Origin: Sulfitobacter sp. SK011
Lineage (GTDB): Bacteria; Pseudomonadota; Alphaproteobacteria; Rhodobacterales; Rhodobacteraceae
Assembly (NCBI RefSeq): GCF_003352065.1
Contig: NZ_CP025803.1
Location: 1,426,001-1,490,000 of the forward strand
Direction of reading: 5' to 3'
DNA length: 64,000 bases
In this document: one piece after another, positions 16,785-25,961 of the stretch
How the letters are laid out: every line of letters begins with the position of its first letter
Numbering within the stretch: the stretch's first letter is position 1
Position numbers and translations under genes: made by a program
The notes under the pieces: generated by a model
What the model was told of the DNA's origin: nothing
What the model saw: only the letters and a program-made list of their open reading frames with translations
Databases searched by the model: none

Positions 16785-18383
16785 TCATCCATAGATGCGC
16801 AGCATTTCGTTCAGATCATCCAACGTATTTGCCTCTTGCAGCGGTTTATCCTGCCGCCAGCGCAACATACGCGGGAATCTTAATGCAATGCCGGATTTGT
16901 GGCGCGGGCTGGCCTGAATGCCTTCGAAGGCAATTTCAAACACATGATGCGGTGTCACTTTGCGTACCGGGCCAAACCGTTCAAGCGTGTTCTTGCGGAC
17001 CCAGGCAGTGATTTGTCGAAATTCAGCATCGGTCAGCCCGGAATAGGCCTTGGTAAAGGGCACCAGGTCGTTGCCACTCCAGACCGCAAAGGTGAAATCC
17101 GTAAAAAGGTTCGCCCGCCGGCCAGAGCCTGACTGCGCATAGATCATGACCGCGTCGATGGTGAGCGGATCCAACTTCCATTTCCACCAATCACCCTTTT
17201 TCCGACCCGCCAGATAAGGGCTTTCGGCCCGTTTTAGCATCAGACCCTCGGCATGTGCATCGCGGGCAGTGTCGCGCAGATCGGCAAGCTCGGACCACTG
17301 CGCAAAACTGTGCTGAGGGGACAGTCTGATGGGCGTGTCACGGGGCAAATCGGCGCAGGCGACCTCAAGCAAAGCGCGGCGTTCGGCAAATGGCAGGTCG
17401 CGAATATCGCGGCCTTCCCATTCCAGCAGGTCGTAGGCGTGCAGCACCACAGGGGCGTCCACAAGCAACTTCTTGGGAACATTTTTTCGACCAATTCGGG
17501 ATTGCAATGCATTGAAAGAAGACGGTTTATCCGCTTCTGGGTGCCAAACCAGAAATTCGCCGTCCAACACCGTGCCGGGGGGCAGATGGTCGATAGCACG
17601 GGCAAGTTCGGGGAAGCGGTCGGTCATCAATTCCTCACCCCGTGACCAGACGAAATATTCACTGTCACGCAGGATCAACTGGCCGCGAATGCCATCCCAT
17701 TTCCATTCCGCACGCCAATCGGCCGGAAGACCCAACGCCTCTGGCCCGTCTTCCAGCCCGTAGGCCAGATAAAAAGGATAGGGGCGCGAGGCATCGGCGC
17801 TGGCGTCGTCAGCCTCGATCAATTCATGCCATGTCACGTCATCCGGATGCCAGTTGCCCATCAGCCGGTGTGCCAATTCGGCCTCGGGCTTGCCTGTCGC
17901 ACGGGCGAGCGCACGGGTCATCAGCTTTTGACTGACGCCAACGCGAAACCCGCCGGTAATCAGCTTGTTAAACAAGAACCGTTCGGCCCCGCCCAAGCTT
18001 TGCCATGCCTCCAGTACAAAGGCCTTTCGCGCGGGTTCATCTACGTTAGCAAGATCGCGCAGTGCATTGATCCAATGTGTTAATGTTTGATCTTCGGTAG
18101 AAGGGCTTGGTGGCAAAACAAGCGCGATGGTTTCGGCCAGATCCCCGACGATGGCATAGCTTTCTTCAAAAAGCCAAAGCGGAATGCCCGACGCCTCGGC
18201 GGCCCATTCACGCAGGCGGGTTGTGGTGACGGCGCGTTTGGGTCTGCGTCCGGAAAACAGCGCAATCGTCCACAGCCGGTCCATGTCATCGGCTTTGGCG
18301 AAATACTCCGCCAAAGCAGCCACCTTGACGGTGGTCTTAGTGCTTTGGTCGATGGCGGCAAAGAGGGTGGCAAAGTGCCTCAT
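16785..18383 (-). CDS. ATP-dependent DNA ligase of the Lhr-associated type
   Basis: This 532-residue ligase has an N-terminal helical DNA-binding domain and a nucleotidyltransferase domain with the lysine motif EWKWDGIRGQ (Lys about 227). Motif III (DGEFLVWH), motif IV (EGLMLKR) and motif V (KGDWWKWKLD) follow, then an OB-fold. It belongs to the bacterial ligases typically clustered with Lhr helicase, a metallophosphoesterase and an MBL-fold exonuclease. Here only the exonuclease is adjacent, overlapping by 4 bp (ATGA). The role is probably repair of damaged DNA rather than replication, where NAD-dependent LigA acts. Confidence 0.92.
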   Translation of the reverse strand: MRHFATLFAAIDQSTKTTVKVAALAEYFAKADDMDRLWTIALFSGRRPKRAVTTTRLREWAAEASGIPLWLFEESYAIVGDLAETIALVLPPSPSTEDQTLTHWINALRDLANVDEPARKAFVLEAWQSLGGAERFLFNKLITGGFRVGVSQKLMTRALARATGKPEAELAHRLMGNWHPDDVTWHELIEADDASADASRPYPFYLAYGLEDGPEALGLPADWRAEWKWDGIRGQLILRDSEYFVWSRGEELMTDRFPELARAIDHLPPGTVLDGEFLVWHPEADKPSSFNALQSRIGRKNVPKKLLVDAPVVLHAYDLLEWEGRDIRDLPFAERRALLEVACADLPRDTPIRLSPQHSFAQWSELADLRDTARDAHAEGLMLKRAESPYLAGRKKGDWWKWKLDPLTIDAVMIYAQSGSGRRANLFTDFTFAVWSGNDLVPFTKAYSGLTDAEFRQITAWVRKNTLERFGPVRKVTPHHVFEIAFEGIQASPRHKSGIALRFPRMLRWRQDKPLQEANTLDDLNEMLRIYG

Positions 18384-19393
18384 CCGCCATCCTCCGTCTC
18401 TGTCATGTCGCTGTTGAATTGGGTCGGAACAACCTCGGCGTTCCAGCCATTGTCGTTCAAGTATCGCATGAAGATATCAGTGTAACCATGTGTCACATAT
18501 ATATTTTCAGCCTCAGTTTCGCTGATCGCCCAAAGCAACCCTGCCCAATCGGCGTGATCGGATATCACAAACCCACGGTCGCCCGCACGCCTGCGTCTGA
18601 TTCCGCGCAGCGCCATCCAGCCTGAAGCAAAAGCGGTCTCTTGAGGCCCAAAACGTCGGGCCCATGCGCTTCCTTGCGCTGAGGGCGGCGACAGCACCAG
18701 AGCGCCGGGATAATCCTTGGGGTTGAGGTCCGGCGTCACATGCACCGTATCGGCCAAGGGAATGCCCTGACCGCGCAGCACAACATTTGTGTTCTCAACC
18801 GCGGTATGGGTCAGGATCGGCCCGATATCCGGGTCAAGCAGCGCCATCAGCCTTTGCGCCTTGCCCAGCGAGTAGGCCCCCAGAAACGCAGTTTTTCCCG
18901 TTGCCGCGCAGCCGCGCCACCATGCGTTCAGCTCTGCTGCGACCTCTGCCTGATCGGGCCAGCGAAACACTGGCAGGCCAAAGGTGCTTTCGGTAATAAA
19001 ATGGTGGCATTTGACGGGTTCAAACGGGTCAGAGAGCCCATCATCAACAACCTTGTAATCACCGGATGCGACCCAAACCTCACCAGCGACCTCAACCCTG
19101 ATCTGCGCCGACCCCGGCACATGACCTGCGGGGTGAAACGAAACCTGCGCGCTGCCAATGGTGCGTTTCTCGCCGTACCGGATGCCATCTGCGTCGATGT
19201 CGCCCAGACGGTGCCGGATCACGGGCAGGGCCAGATGTGTGGCCAAATACGTTCCCATGCCGGGGCGGGCGTGGTCGGCATGCCCATGGGTGATCAGCGC
19301 GCGATTAACGGGCCGCCAAGGGTCAATGTAAAAATCACCAGCCGGGCAATAGATGCCTTTGTCGGTGAAAGTGAGAACGGGTGGGCGCGACAT
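18380..19393 (-). CDS. Ligase-associated MBL-fold DNA exonuclease
   Basis: This 337-residue metallo-beta-lactamase/beta-CASP-like protein has the zinc motif THGHADHARPGMG near residue 35 and further ligand regions such as FHPAGHVPGSAQI (about 92) and ISDHADW (about 285). Families of this type are encoded next to ATP-dependent ligases and process DNA ends like an SNM1/Artemis nuclease. The gene is first of the pair and overlaps the ligase start. The stretch between it and the upstream hydrolase gene is only 80 bp. Confidence 0.88.
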   Translation of the reverse strand: MSRPPVLTFTDKGIYCPAGDFYIDPWRPVNRALITHGHADHARPGMGTYLATHLALPVIRHRLGDIDADGIRYGEKRTIGSAQVSFHPAGHVPGSAQIRVEVAGEVWVASGDYKVVDDGLSDPFEPVKCHHFITESTFGLPVFRWPDQAEVAAELNAWWRGCAATGKTAFLGAYSLGKAQRLMALLDPDIGPILTHTAVENTNVVLRGQGIPLADTVHVTPDLNPKDYPGALVLSPPSAQGSAWARRFGPQETAFASGWMALRGIRRRRAGDRGFVISDHADWAGLLWAISETEAENIYVTHGYTDIFMRYLNDNGWNAEVVPTQFNSDMTETEDGG

Positions 19394-19473
19394 GAACGCT
19401 AATGTAGGGTGCCAACGCCGATTGCACAGCGTTTTTTAAATGGGCAGATCAGCTTGGGGGTTGTGGCCGGCAA

Positions 19474-20421
19474 TTAGGCCGAAACCGTCCCGAAAAAGAG
19501 CTTTTCCAAGCCGTCAAAGACCGGCGTGCGCAGGGTCTCGGTCTCCATCAACACTTCGTGTTCGCCGCCCTCGACGATTTCCAGCCGCCCGCCTTTCCAG
19601 CTGTCCATGCGGGCATGTATGCGGGGCAAGTCCACGATGCGTTCGTTGCTGCCCAGCCATGTCACACAAGGCAGGTTGGGTGCCGCACGCTGGGCCAGAT
19701 GGGTGGTTTCGGCCAGCGCCTCGCGCAGCCAGACAAAGCTGGGGCCGCCCAGTGACAGTTCCGGGTGCGCAGCAAGTTGATCGCGCATCATATCGTACAT
19801 TTGCGCATCCGTTGTCAGCATGTTGTCTTCGAACGGTTCGGCCAGCACATAGGGTTCAGGCTTGGAGCCGGGCGGCATCAAATGCCCACGACCAAACCGC
19901 GGCATGGTATGAGACAGCACAGACGCCATCAACCGCAGATGTGGCGCGATACGGATGCCCCACATCGGTCCGGTAAATGCCGCCGCCTGAACCGGCAACC
20001 CTTCCATCACGGCCCTCAGCCCGATGCAGCCGCCCATGGAATGCGCCAGCAGGAAAAACGGCCGGGGCAGGCCAAGCTCGCGCGCTGCACGCAGCATCGC
20101 CGCCACGTCTTTTTGATAGTCAGAAAACGCGTCTACATGTCCGATCCGAGGATCATCAAGCAGCCTGTCGGCCAGACCCTGACCCCGCCAGTCGATGGCG
20201 ATGGTGCCCAGCCCCCGCGCGGCCAGATCTGTCGCCGCCAGCCCATATTTTTCAATGTATTCCGTGCGCCCGGGAAACAGCAGCACTGTTCCCTTTGCGC
20301 CCTCAAGAGGCCAATGGCCCACCCTGATCCTTTTGTTGTCAGATGTGTCAACCCAGTGGGCCATCCCGCCCGCAGGGCCGGGATGTACATCTGTAAAGAA
20401 GGGGGCGGGCGTCAAAGCCAT
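19474..20421 (-). CDS. Alpha/beta hydrolase, lysophospholipase-like
   Basis: This 315-residue alpha/beta hydrolase has the nucleophile elbow LLAHSMGGCIGLR (Ser about 124), the oxyanion strand VLLFPGRTEY and a late catalytic histidine in EGGEHEVLMET. It fits the PldB/monoacylglycerol-lipase-like group. Activity on lysophospholipids is inferred. The start ATG shares one base with the stop of the SCP2-domain gene (TGATG), so the pair is probably co-translated; a lipid-carrier and lipase partnership is plausible. Confidence 0.85.
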   Translation of the reverse strand: MALTPAPFFTDVHPGPAGGMAHWVDTSDNKRIRVGHWPLEGAKGTVLLFPGRTEYIEKYGLAATDLAARGLGTIAIDWRGQGLADRLLDDPRIGHVDAFSDYQKDVAAMLRAARELGLPRPFFLLAHSMGGCIGLRAVMEGLPVQAAAFTGPMWGIRIAPHLRLMASVLSHTMPRFGRGHLMPPGSKPEPYVLAEPFEDNMLTTDAQMYDMMRDQLAAHPELSLGGPSFVWLREALAETTHLAQRAAPNLPCVTWLGSNERIVDLPRIHARMDSWKGGRLEIVEGGEHEVLMETETLRTPVFDGLEKLFFGTVSA

Positions 20422-20711
20422 CAGGAAAGGGCAGCAGCCAGCTTCATTGCCATTCCCATGTCACCATCAACCTTGAGCTTGCCTGTCATGAAAGCGGATG
20501 TTGGATTGGTGTCACCCTCCAGGATTGACTGGAACGTGTCGGCATCCGCGCTCAGGGTCACGTCCGCATCTTCGTCTGCTGCGCGGGCACCGGATGCGTC
20601 CATCATCACGGTCCCTTCGCCTTCGATGTCAAATTTGGCTGTGCCGCCAATGTCCGCGCCAGCCAGTTTTTCGTTCAACACAACAACTGCTTCGTTCACA
20701 ATATCGCTCAT
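20421..20711 (-). CDS. SCP2 sterol-carrier-domain protein
   Basis: This 96-residue protein consists of a single SCP2 lipid-binding domain: VNEAVVVLNEKLAGADIGG, then the beta-sheet DADVTLSADADTFQSILEG, then FMTGKLKVDGDMGMAMKLA. I take the ATG at 20711; a longer frame to 20744 has no ribosome site. Such proteins bind acyl chains or acyl-CoA. It is directly coupled to the lysophospholipase-like gene. Confidence 0.88.
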   Translation of the reverse strand: MSDIVNEAVVVLNEKLAGADIGGTAKFDIEGEGTVMMDASGARAADEDADVTLSADADTFQSILEGDTNPTSAFMTGKLKVDGDMGMAMKLAAALS

Positions 20712-20785
20712 CTTACGCCCTTTTTGGCAAAATGGCTGCAACACGTCTGGAAATGCGGCGGCAGCCTGTTACATTCACTGTTGTT

Positions 20786-21367
20786 ATGCGCATCAAAACC
20801 GTCAACCTCAAACGTCACCTTACGGCAATTGGATCATCTCTGTTGCTGTCTGGCCTTGTTTTGGGCGTGTCCCCTGCATCGGTACGGGCCGAAACCGCAC
20901 CGCCGGAATTGCTTGAGCGCTTGCGCAGTGCTTCTGCGATTGATGCACCCCGCGTCGAGCACGAGGTTGAGACAATCTGGTCACGCTCCGGGTCACCGGC
21001 GATGGATCTGTTGCTCAAGCGCGGGCGCGACGCCCTGGAAAAGGGTGACGTGCCGCTTGCGATAGATCATTTCACCGCGCTCACGGATCACGCGCCGGAT
21101 TTTGCCGAAGGGTATCACATGCGCGCGCAGGCCTATTTCCGGGCCAATCTTTATGGTCCGGCCTTGGACGACCTGGAAACCACATTGGCGCTGAACCCTG
21201 ACAATTATAACGCGATCTTTGGGTTTGCGATCATGGTGCAGGAATTTGGCGATCTGCGCCGCGCCGCTGATTTGTATCGCAGGGTCCTGGCCATCCATCC
21301 AAACCATGAAGACGCCAAATCGGCGCTGGGTGGTTTGAAACGCGACGGCATTGGTCGCGAACTGTAA
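20786..21367 (+). CDS. Periplasmic TPR-repeat protein
   Basis: From the ATG at 20786 the protein has 193 residues with a Sec signal (basic start MRIKTVNLKRH, hydrophobic residues about 13 to 30, cleavage near VRAETA). At least three tetratricopeptide repeats follow, for example GDVPLAIDHFTALTDHAPDFAEGY written as GDVPLAIDHFTALTDH then APDFAEGYHMRAQAYFRANL. TPRs mediate protein contacts and no enzymatic motif is seen. Divergent from the SCP2 gene, it lies 21 bp upstream of the helicase gene on the same strand. Confidence 0.78.
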   Translation: MRIKTVNLKRHLTAIGSSLLLSGLVLGVSPASVRAETAPPELLERLRSASAIDAPRVEHEVETIWSRSGSPAMDLLLKRGRDALEKGDVPLAIDHFTALTDHAPDFAEGYHMRAQAYFRANLYGPALDDLETTLALNPDNYNAIFGFAIMVQEFGDLRRAADLYRRVLAIHPNHEDAKSALGGLKRDGIGREL

Positions 21368-21388
21368 AAAATACCAAGGATAGTGTAA

Positions 21389-24292
21389 GTGGTGAATGAT
21401 GCGCGGGTTGTGGCCGTTTTAGGCCCGACCAATACTGGCAAAACCACCTATGCGATTGAACGCATGCTGGCCCACCGCACAGGTGTGATTGGCCTGCCGC
21501 TGCGGCTGTTGGCGCGCGAAGTCTATGACAGGATTGTTGCCTTGCGTGGCCCTTCCGTGGTGGCATTGGTCACCGGCGAAGAACGCATCGTGCCGCCGCG
21601 CACGCAATATTGGGTGTGCACCGTTGAGGCGATGCCAGAGGGTATGGGCGCTGATCTGGTGGCCATCGACGAGATCCAGCTTTGCGCAGATCCCGAACGG
21701 GGTCATGTGTTCACCGACAGATTGCTGCGCGCACGCGGGTTGCATGAAACCTTGTTTTTGGGGTCAGATACGATGCGTGGCACCATTGCTTCGCTGGTGC
21801 CAAAGGCACAGTTTATGCGCCGCGAACGGATGTCAGAGCTTACCTACACTGGGCAAAAAAAGACCAGCCGGATGAAACCGCGCTCGGCCATCGTGGGGTT
21901 TTCGGTCGAGAACGTCTATGCGATTGCCGAACTTATCCGCCGCCAAAAGGGGGGTGCCGCGGTTGTGATGGGCGCGCTGTCCCCGCGCACCCGCAATGCG
22001 CAGGTCGAGATGTATCAAAATGGCGACGTGGATTATCTGGTGGCCACAGATGCGATCGGGATGGGGCTGAACCTTGATGTGGACCACGTGGCATTTTCTG
22101 CGCTCAGCAAGTTTGACGGCCGCCGGATGCGGCCCCTGGCCCCAAATGAACTGGCCCAGATTGCAGGGCGGGCAGGGCGCGGGTTCAAATCCGGCACCTT
22201 TGGCGTCACCGGCGATGCGCGGCCCCTGGACGATCAGGTGGCAAAGGCGATCACAGATCACAATTTCACCCCGCAAAACAAAATCAACTGGCGCAATCAC
22301 GCATTGCAATTCGGGTCTGTGGACTGGTTGATTGCCACGCTTGAGGCACCGTCCGACAACGAACGCCTGATCCGCGCGCGCGAGGCAGATGACCTGCGGG
22401 CGCTGAAAACACTGGCCCAAATTGATGAGGTCTTTGCCCGCGCCACCGACGGCCCATCTGTCAGATTGCTTTGGGATGTGTGCCGTATCCCCGATTTTCG
22501 TGGGATCAGCCACGCTGAACATGCAGGTCTGCTTGAGACGATTTTCACCGATCTGCACCAGCGCGGCGAGATATCCGAAGACTGGCTGGCACGACAAATA
22601 AAAAGAATTGATCGAACCGATGGCGACATTGATGCGTTGTCTAAACGATTGGCGTTTATCCGCACATGGACCTATGTCGCACAGCGCAAAGGCTGGACTC
22701 GCGACGAAAGCCATTGGCGCGAGGCCAGTCGTGTCGTAGAAGACCGCTTGTCAGACGCATTGCACGAACGTCTGACCCAAAGATTTGTAGATCGGCGCAC
22801 ATCCGTGCTTTTGCGCCGGCTAGGACAGAAGGAAGCCATGGTGGCCGAAGTTAATGAGACCGGTGAAGTAACTGTTGAAGGCGAATTTGTAGGCAAGCTG
22901 GACGGTTTCCGTTTCCGCGCCGACAAGGGCGCAGGCGGTGCTGAGGAAAAGACGATCAAGTCTGCTGCACTGCAAGCGCTGGCTCCGCAGTTCCATCTGC
23001 GTGCCGACCGGTTCTATAACGCCCCGGATACCGAGATTGATTTCACCGAACAGGGTGGATTGATGTGGGGATCATCAGCGGTTGGCAAACTGGTCGCCGG
23101 GTCTGATCCTTTGAAGCCTTCTGTCGAAGTGTTTGTGGATGATGTTGCGGGTCCAGAGGTTGCGCAAAAAGTGCAACGCCGCTTGCAGCATTTCATCGAC
23201 CGCAAGGTGGCCGCTCAGTTTGAACCACTGCTGGCCCTGAGCAAAGATGAAACCCTGAACGGTCTGGCACGTGGTTTCGCCTTTCAGTTGGTTGAGAATT
23301 TTGGCCTGCTGCCGCGGGCCAAGGTCGCGGATGAGGTGAAAGCGCTCGATCAGGATGCCCGTGGCGCATTGCGCAAACATGGCGTGCGCTTTGGTCAGTT
23401 CACGATCTTTATGCCGCTGCTGCTGAAACCAGCCCCGACACGCCTGCGGTTGGTTCTATGGTCGCTGACCAAAGGCCTGTCTGAATTTCCTGAATCGCCG
23501 CCCCCCGGCTTGGTGACCATTCCCGTGGATGCGGGCGCACCCGAAGGTGCCGATACGATGTCCGGCTACCGAAACGCCGGGTCACGTGCGATCCGCATCG
23601 ACATGCTGGAACGTCTTGCCGACATGCTGCGCGCCGAGGATTCGCGCGGCGGGTTTGAGGCAAAGCCGGATATGTTGTCGATCACCGGCATGACATTGGA
23701 ACAGTTTTCCGAACTGATGACCGGTTTGGGCTATAAGGCCGAAAAAGGCGAACGCGCCAAGGTCAAGACGGTGACCGAAGTGATGCCGCAAGCCGCAAAA
23801 GATGTGCCCGCAGACACGCCGGTGATGGATGTTGCGGCTGAGGCTGCCGAGGGCGCAATCACTGAAGCACCCAAGCCCCCTGAGCCTGCAGATACGCCCG
23901 CAGAGGTGGCCGCCATCATCGACGAAGGCATAGCACCGATCATTGAGGAAGCGGCCCGGACACAGGAGTTGGATGACAACATTCCCGATGTGGCTGAAAA
24001 CGAGAACCCGCAAGGCACAGCGCCTGATGCCGAGATTGCGGGCGCAGAAATGGAAGTGTTCTACACCTTCACATGGGGCCGCGCGCCGCGTGCCAACCAG
24101 AACCAGCGCCGTGGCGGGGATCGTCCGCAGGGCAAAGGCAAACCGCAAGGCAAAGGCCGCAAGGGTGCCGCACGCGGGGATAAAGGCGACAAGGCCAAGA
24201 CCTTTAGCGCCAAGCCAAAGCGCCACGAAAAGCCGATTGACCCCGACAACCCCTTTGCCGCTGCGCTGATGGGGCTGAAGGACAACAAGTAA
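21389..24292 (+). CDS. SUV3-like superfamily 2 RNA helicase with long C-terminal tail
   Basis: This 967-residue helicase has Walker A GPTNTGKTTYAIERM near residue 12, the DEIQ motif AIDEIQLCADPERGH near residue 90, and motif VI QIAGRAGRGFKSGTFG near residue 260. These match the mitochondrial SUV3 family, whose bacterial relatives occur in alphaproteobacteria. Suv3 unwinds RNA for the degradosome in mitochondria. Residues from about 780 on are Ala/Pro/Glu-rich, and the end is very basic (RGGDRPQGKGKPQGKGRK), probably an RNA-binding tail. Start is GTG at 21389 or 21392, with AAGGA upstream. The hsp15-like gene follows without a gap. Confidence 0.87.
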   Translation: MVNDARVVAVLGPTNTGKTTYAIERMLAHRTGVIGLPLRLLAREVYDRIVALRGPSVVALVTGEERIVPPRTQYWVCTVEAMPEGMGADLVAIDEIQLCADPERGHVFTDRLLRARGLHETLFLGSDTMRGTIASLVPKAQFMRRERMSELTYTGQKKTSRMKPRSAIVGFSVENVYAIAELIRRQKGGAAVVMGALSPRTRNAQVEMYQNGDVDYLVATDAIGMGLNLDVDHVAFSALSKFDGRRMRPLAPNELAQIAGRAGRGFKSGTFGVTGDARPLDDQVAKAITDHNFTPQNKINWRNHALQFGSVDWLIATLEAPSDNERLIRAREADDLRALKTLAQIDEVFARATDGPSVRLLWDVCRIPDFRGISHAEHAGLLETIFTDLHQRGEISEDWLARQIKRIDRTDGDIDALSKRLAFIRTWTYVAQRKGWTRDESHWREASRVVEDRLSDALHERLTQRFVDRRTSVLLRRLGQKEAMVAEVNETGEVTVEGEFVGKLDGFRFRADKGAGGAEEKTIKSAALQALAPQFHLRADRFYNAPDTEIDFTEQGGLMWGSSAVGKLVAGSDPLKPSVEVFVDDVAGPEVAQKVQRRLQHFIDRKVAAQFEPLLALSKDETLNGLARGFAFQLVENFGLLPRAKVADEVKALDQDARGALRKHGVRFGQFTIFMPLLLKPAPTRLRLVLWSLTKGLSEFPESPPPGLVTIPVDAGAPEGADTMSGYRNAGSRAIRIDMLERLADMLRAEDSRGGFEAKPDMLSITGMTLEQFSELMTGLGYKAEKGERAKVKTVTEVMPQAAKDVPADTPVMDVAAEAAEGAITEAPKPPEPADTPAEVAAIIDEGIAPIIEEAARTQELDDNIPDVAENENPQGTAPDAEIAGAEMEVFYTFTWGRAPRANQNQRRGGDRPQGKGKPQGKGRKGAARGDKGDKAKTFSAKPKRHEKPIDPDNPFAAALMGLKDNK

Positions 24293-24679
24293 TTGGCGGA
24301 AAACACGACAAAACTGCGCGTCGACAAATGGTTGTGGCACGCGCGGTTTTTCAAGACGCGGTCACTGGCCGCCGCGCGGGTTCAGGCGGGCGACATTCGG
24401 ATCAACAGCGAAAGAACCACGAAACGGGCCAGCACCGTCGCGGCGGGGGATGTGCTTACCTTTGCCATCGGTGATCATATTCGCGTGATCCAGATCGACG
24501 CGGTGGGCCAGCGGCGCGGCCCCGCGCCCGAGGCGCAAGCGCTTTACACCGATTTATCCCCGCCAAAACCCCAGTCAGAGGACAAGCCGTCCGAAAATCC
24601 CGCATTTGAGGGAAAGGGACGTCCAACCAAGCGCGACCGACGGCGACTTGATCTTTCTAAGGCGCGCCACCTTGAATGA
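24293..24679 (+). CDS. S4-domain RNA-binding protein, Hsp15-like
   Basis: This 128-residue protein starts with TTG immediately after the helicase stop. It has an S4 domain (LRVDKWLWHARFFKTRSLAA, then VQAGDIRINSE), followed by a basic Lys/Arg-rich tail (GRPTKRDRRRLDLSK). Hsp15 binds stalled 50S subunits carrying peptidyl-tRNA. Direct abutment with an RNA helicase gene suggests a joint role in RNA or ribosome handling. The TTG start implies low or coupled translation. Confidence 0.87.
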   Translation: MAENTTKLRVDKWLWHARFFKTRSLAAARVQAGDIRINSERTTKRASTVAAGDVLTFAIGDHIRVIQIDAVGQRRGPAPEAQALYTDLSPPKPQSEDKPSENPAFEGKGRPTKRDRRRLDLSKARHLE

Positions 24680-24731
24680 TCCTGCCCCCTGAATTAGCTA
24701 GACCGCACATTGACCAGACAAAGATGACCGC

Positions 24732-25067
24732 ATGACCTATATCGTGAATGACGCCTGTATCGCCTGCAAATACACCGACTGCGTCGAGGTATGTCCGGTG
24801 GATTGCTTCTACGAAGGCGAAAACATGCTTGTCATTCATCCCGACGAATGCATCGACTGTGGGGTGTGCGAGCCCGAATGTCCCGCCGATGCGATCCGCC
24901 CTGATACTGAGCCGGACATGGAAAAATGGGTCGAATTTAACCGCAAGTATTCTGAACTTTGGCCGGTGATCATCACCAAGAAAGATCAATTGCCAAATGC
25001 CGAAGAGATGGATGGCAAGCCTGGCAAGATGGAGCTTTTCTCGGAGGCACCGGGCGAAGGCGGATAA
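24732..25067 (+). CDS. fdxA: Ferredoxin FdxA (7Fe-8S type)
   Basis: This 111-residue ferredoxin has cysteines arranged as [17 protein letters not shown] and [12 protein letters not shown]. The first cluster lacks the full CxxCxxC spacing, as in ferredoxins with one 3Fe-4S and one 4Fe-4S centre. The C-terminal extension with [16 protein letters not shown] is typical of the alphaproteobacterial FdxA group. It acts as a cytoplasmic electron carrier; the partner is unknown. A 325-bp gap follows before carD. Confidence 0.93.
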   Translation: MTYIVNDACIACKYTDCVEVCPVDCFYEGENMLVIHPDECIDCGVCEPECPADAIRPDTEPDMEKWVEFNRKYSELWPVIITKKDQLPNAEEMDGKPGKMELFSEAPGEGG

Positions 25068-25392
25068 TTGCCAATGATTCGCGTCCGTACATGGACGTAT
25101 GGTCGAAGAACAGCCGCTAAACCTATGAATTTTTAGATTTTTGCGGTCGCTGGCGCGGGGGCAGCTTTCGGAACGGGTGATTCTGTGGTATATTGCTTGG
25201 AAGCTGAAACAATCGGATCAACCAACTGACGTGAAACGCATCAACCTGACTGCAATGGTTGACCCATAAATCCAGATAACCACACACCCCGGACATGGGC
25301 CGCTTTGGCCCCGGCCCGTTGGTGGTTTTTGTGCCTGTAACAGCACCCAATTTACGGCGGGCCGACCCAGTGCCCCAAAGGAGCGACCTAAT
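25068..25392 (+). promoter_or_regulatory. fdxA-carD intergenic region with long carD leader
   Basis: No gene is seen in these 325 bp. A small stem CGTCC/GGACG (25083-25098) follows fdxA. A TATATT -10-like box at 25189-25194 has only a weak -35 partner (TTTCGG) 17 bp upstream. A GGGCC/GGCCC stem lies near 25300. The mRNA leader of carD would be almost 200 bases. Confidence 0.4.
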
Positions 25393-25905
25393 ATGTCTAA
25401 ATCGAAAAAGCTTGATTTCCGTCCCAACGAATTCGTTGTCTACCCTGCACATGGTGTGGGCCAGATCGTTTCCGTTGAGGAGCAGGAAGTCGCGGGCATC
25501 ACGCTTGAGCTGTTCGTGGTCTCATTTGAAAAAGACAAGATGACCCTGCGGGTGCCCACCCACAAGGCGACAGAAATCGGCATGCGCGCGCTCAGCTCGC
25601 CAGACGTGATCAACCACGCCATGAAGACGCTTAAGGGCAAGGCCAAGGTCAAGCGCGCCATGTGGTCACGCCGCGCGCAGGAATATGAGCAAAAGATCAA
25701 CTCTGGCGATCTGATTGCCATTGCCGAGGTTGTGCGCGACCTGCACCGGACCGACGATCAGCGCGAGCAAAGCTATTCCGAGCGTCAGCTTTATGAAGCA
25801 GCACTTGAGCGTCTGACCCGTGAAGTGGCGGCTGTTGGCGGTGGCGATGAGCTTGCTGCGGCCAAGCAGGTTGGTGATGTGCTGGAAAGCCGCGTCGCGG
25901 CCTAA
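25393..25905 (+). CDS. carD: CarD-family transcriptional regulator
   Basis: This 170-residue protein has an N-terminal CarD/TRCF RNA-polymerase-interaction domain (DFRPNEFVVYPAHGVGQIV, then LELFVVSFEKDKMTLRVP) and a helical C-terminal DNA-binding domain with the conserved tryptophan in KRAMWSRRAQEYEQKI. CarD binds the beta subunit and stabilises open complexes at rRNA and other promoters. In Rhodobacter it activates promoters with poor -10 elements. A GGAG ribosome site precedes the ATG. A strong terminator follows. Confidence 0.93.
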   Translation: MSKSKKLDFRPNEFVVYPAHGVGQIVSVEEQEVAGITLELFVVSFEKDKMTLRVPTHKATEIGMRALSSPDVINHAMKTLKGKAKVKRAMWSRRAQEYEQKINSGDLIAIAEVVRDLHRTDDQREQSYSERQLYEAALERLTREVAAVGGGDELAAAKQVGDVLESRVAA

Positions 25906-25926
25906 ACGCTGATTGAAAATGAACAG

Positions 25927-25961
25927 AACACCGCGCCCTTTGGTGCGGTGTTTTGCGTTTT
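25927..25961. terminator. Terminator between carD and cobS
   Basis: AACACCGC and GCGGTGTT form a perfect 8-bp stem with a 10-base loop, followed by TTTTGCGTTTT. It reaches the cobS stop and may serve both convergent genes. Confidence 0.88.

Noticed and set aside
19765-20916. 383-codon open frame on the plus strand
   Set aside because: It lies opposite the hydrolase and SCP2 genes, is rich in Arg/His/Pro and has no recognisable domain; it is a GC-rich antisense shadow.
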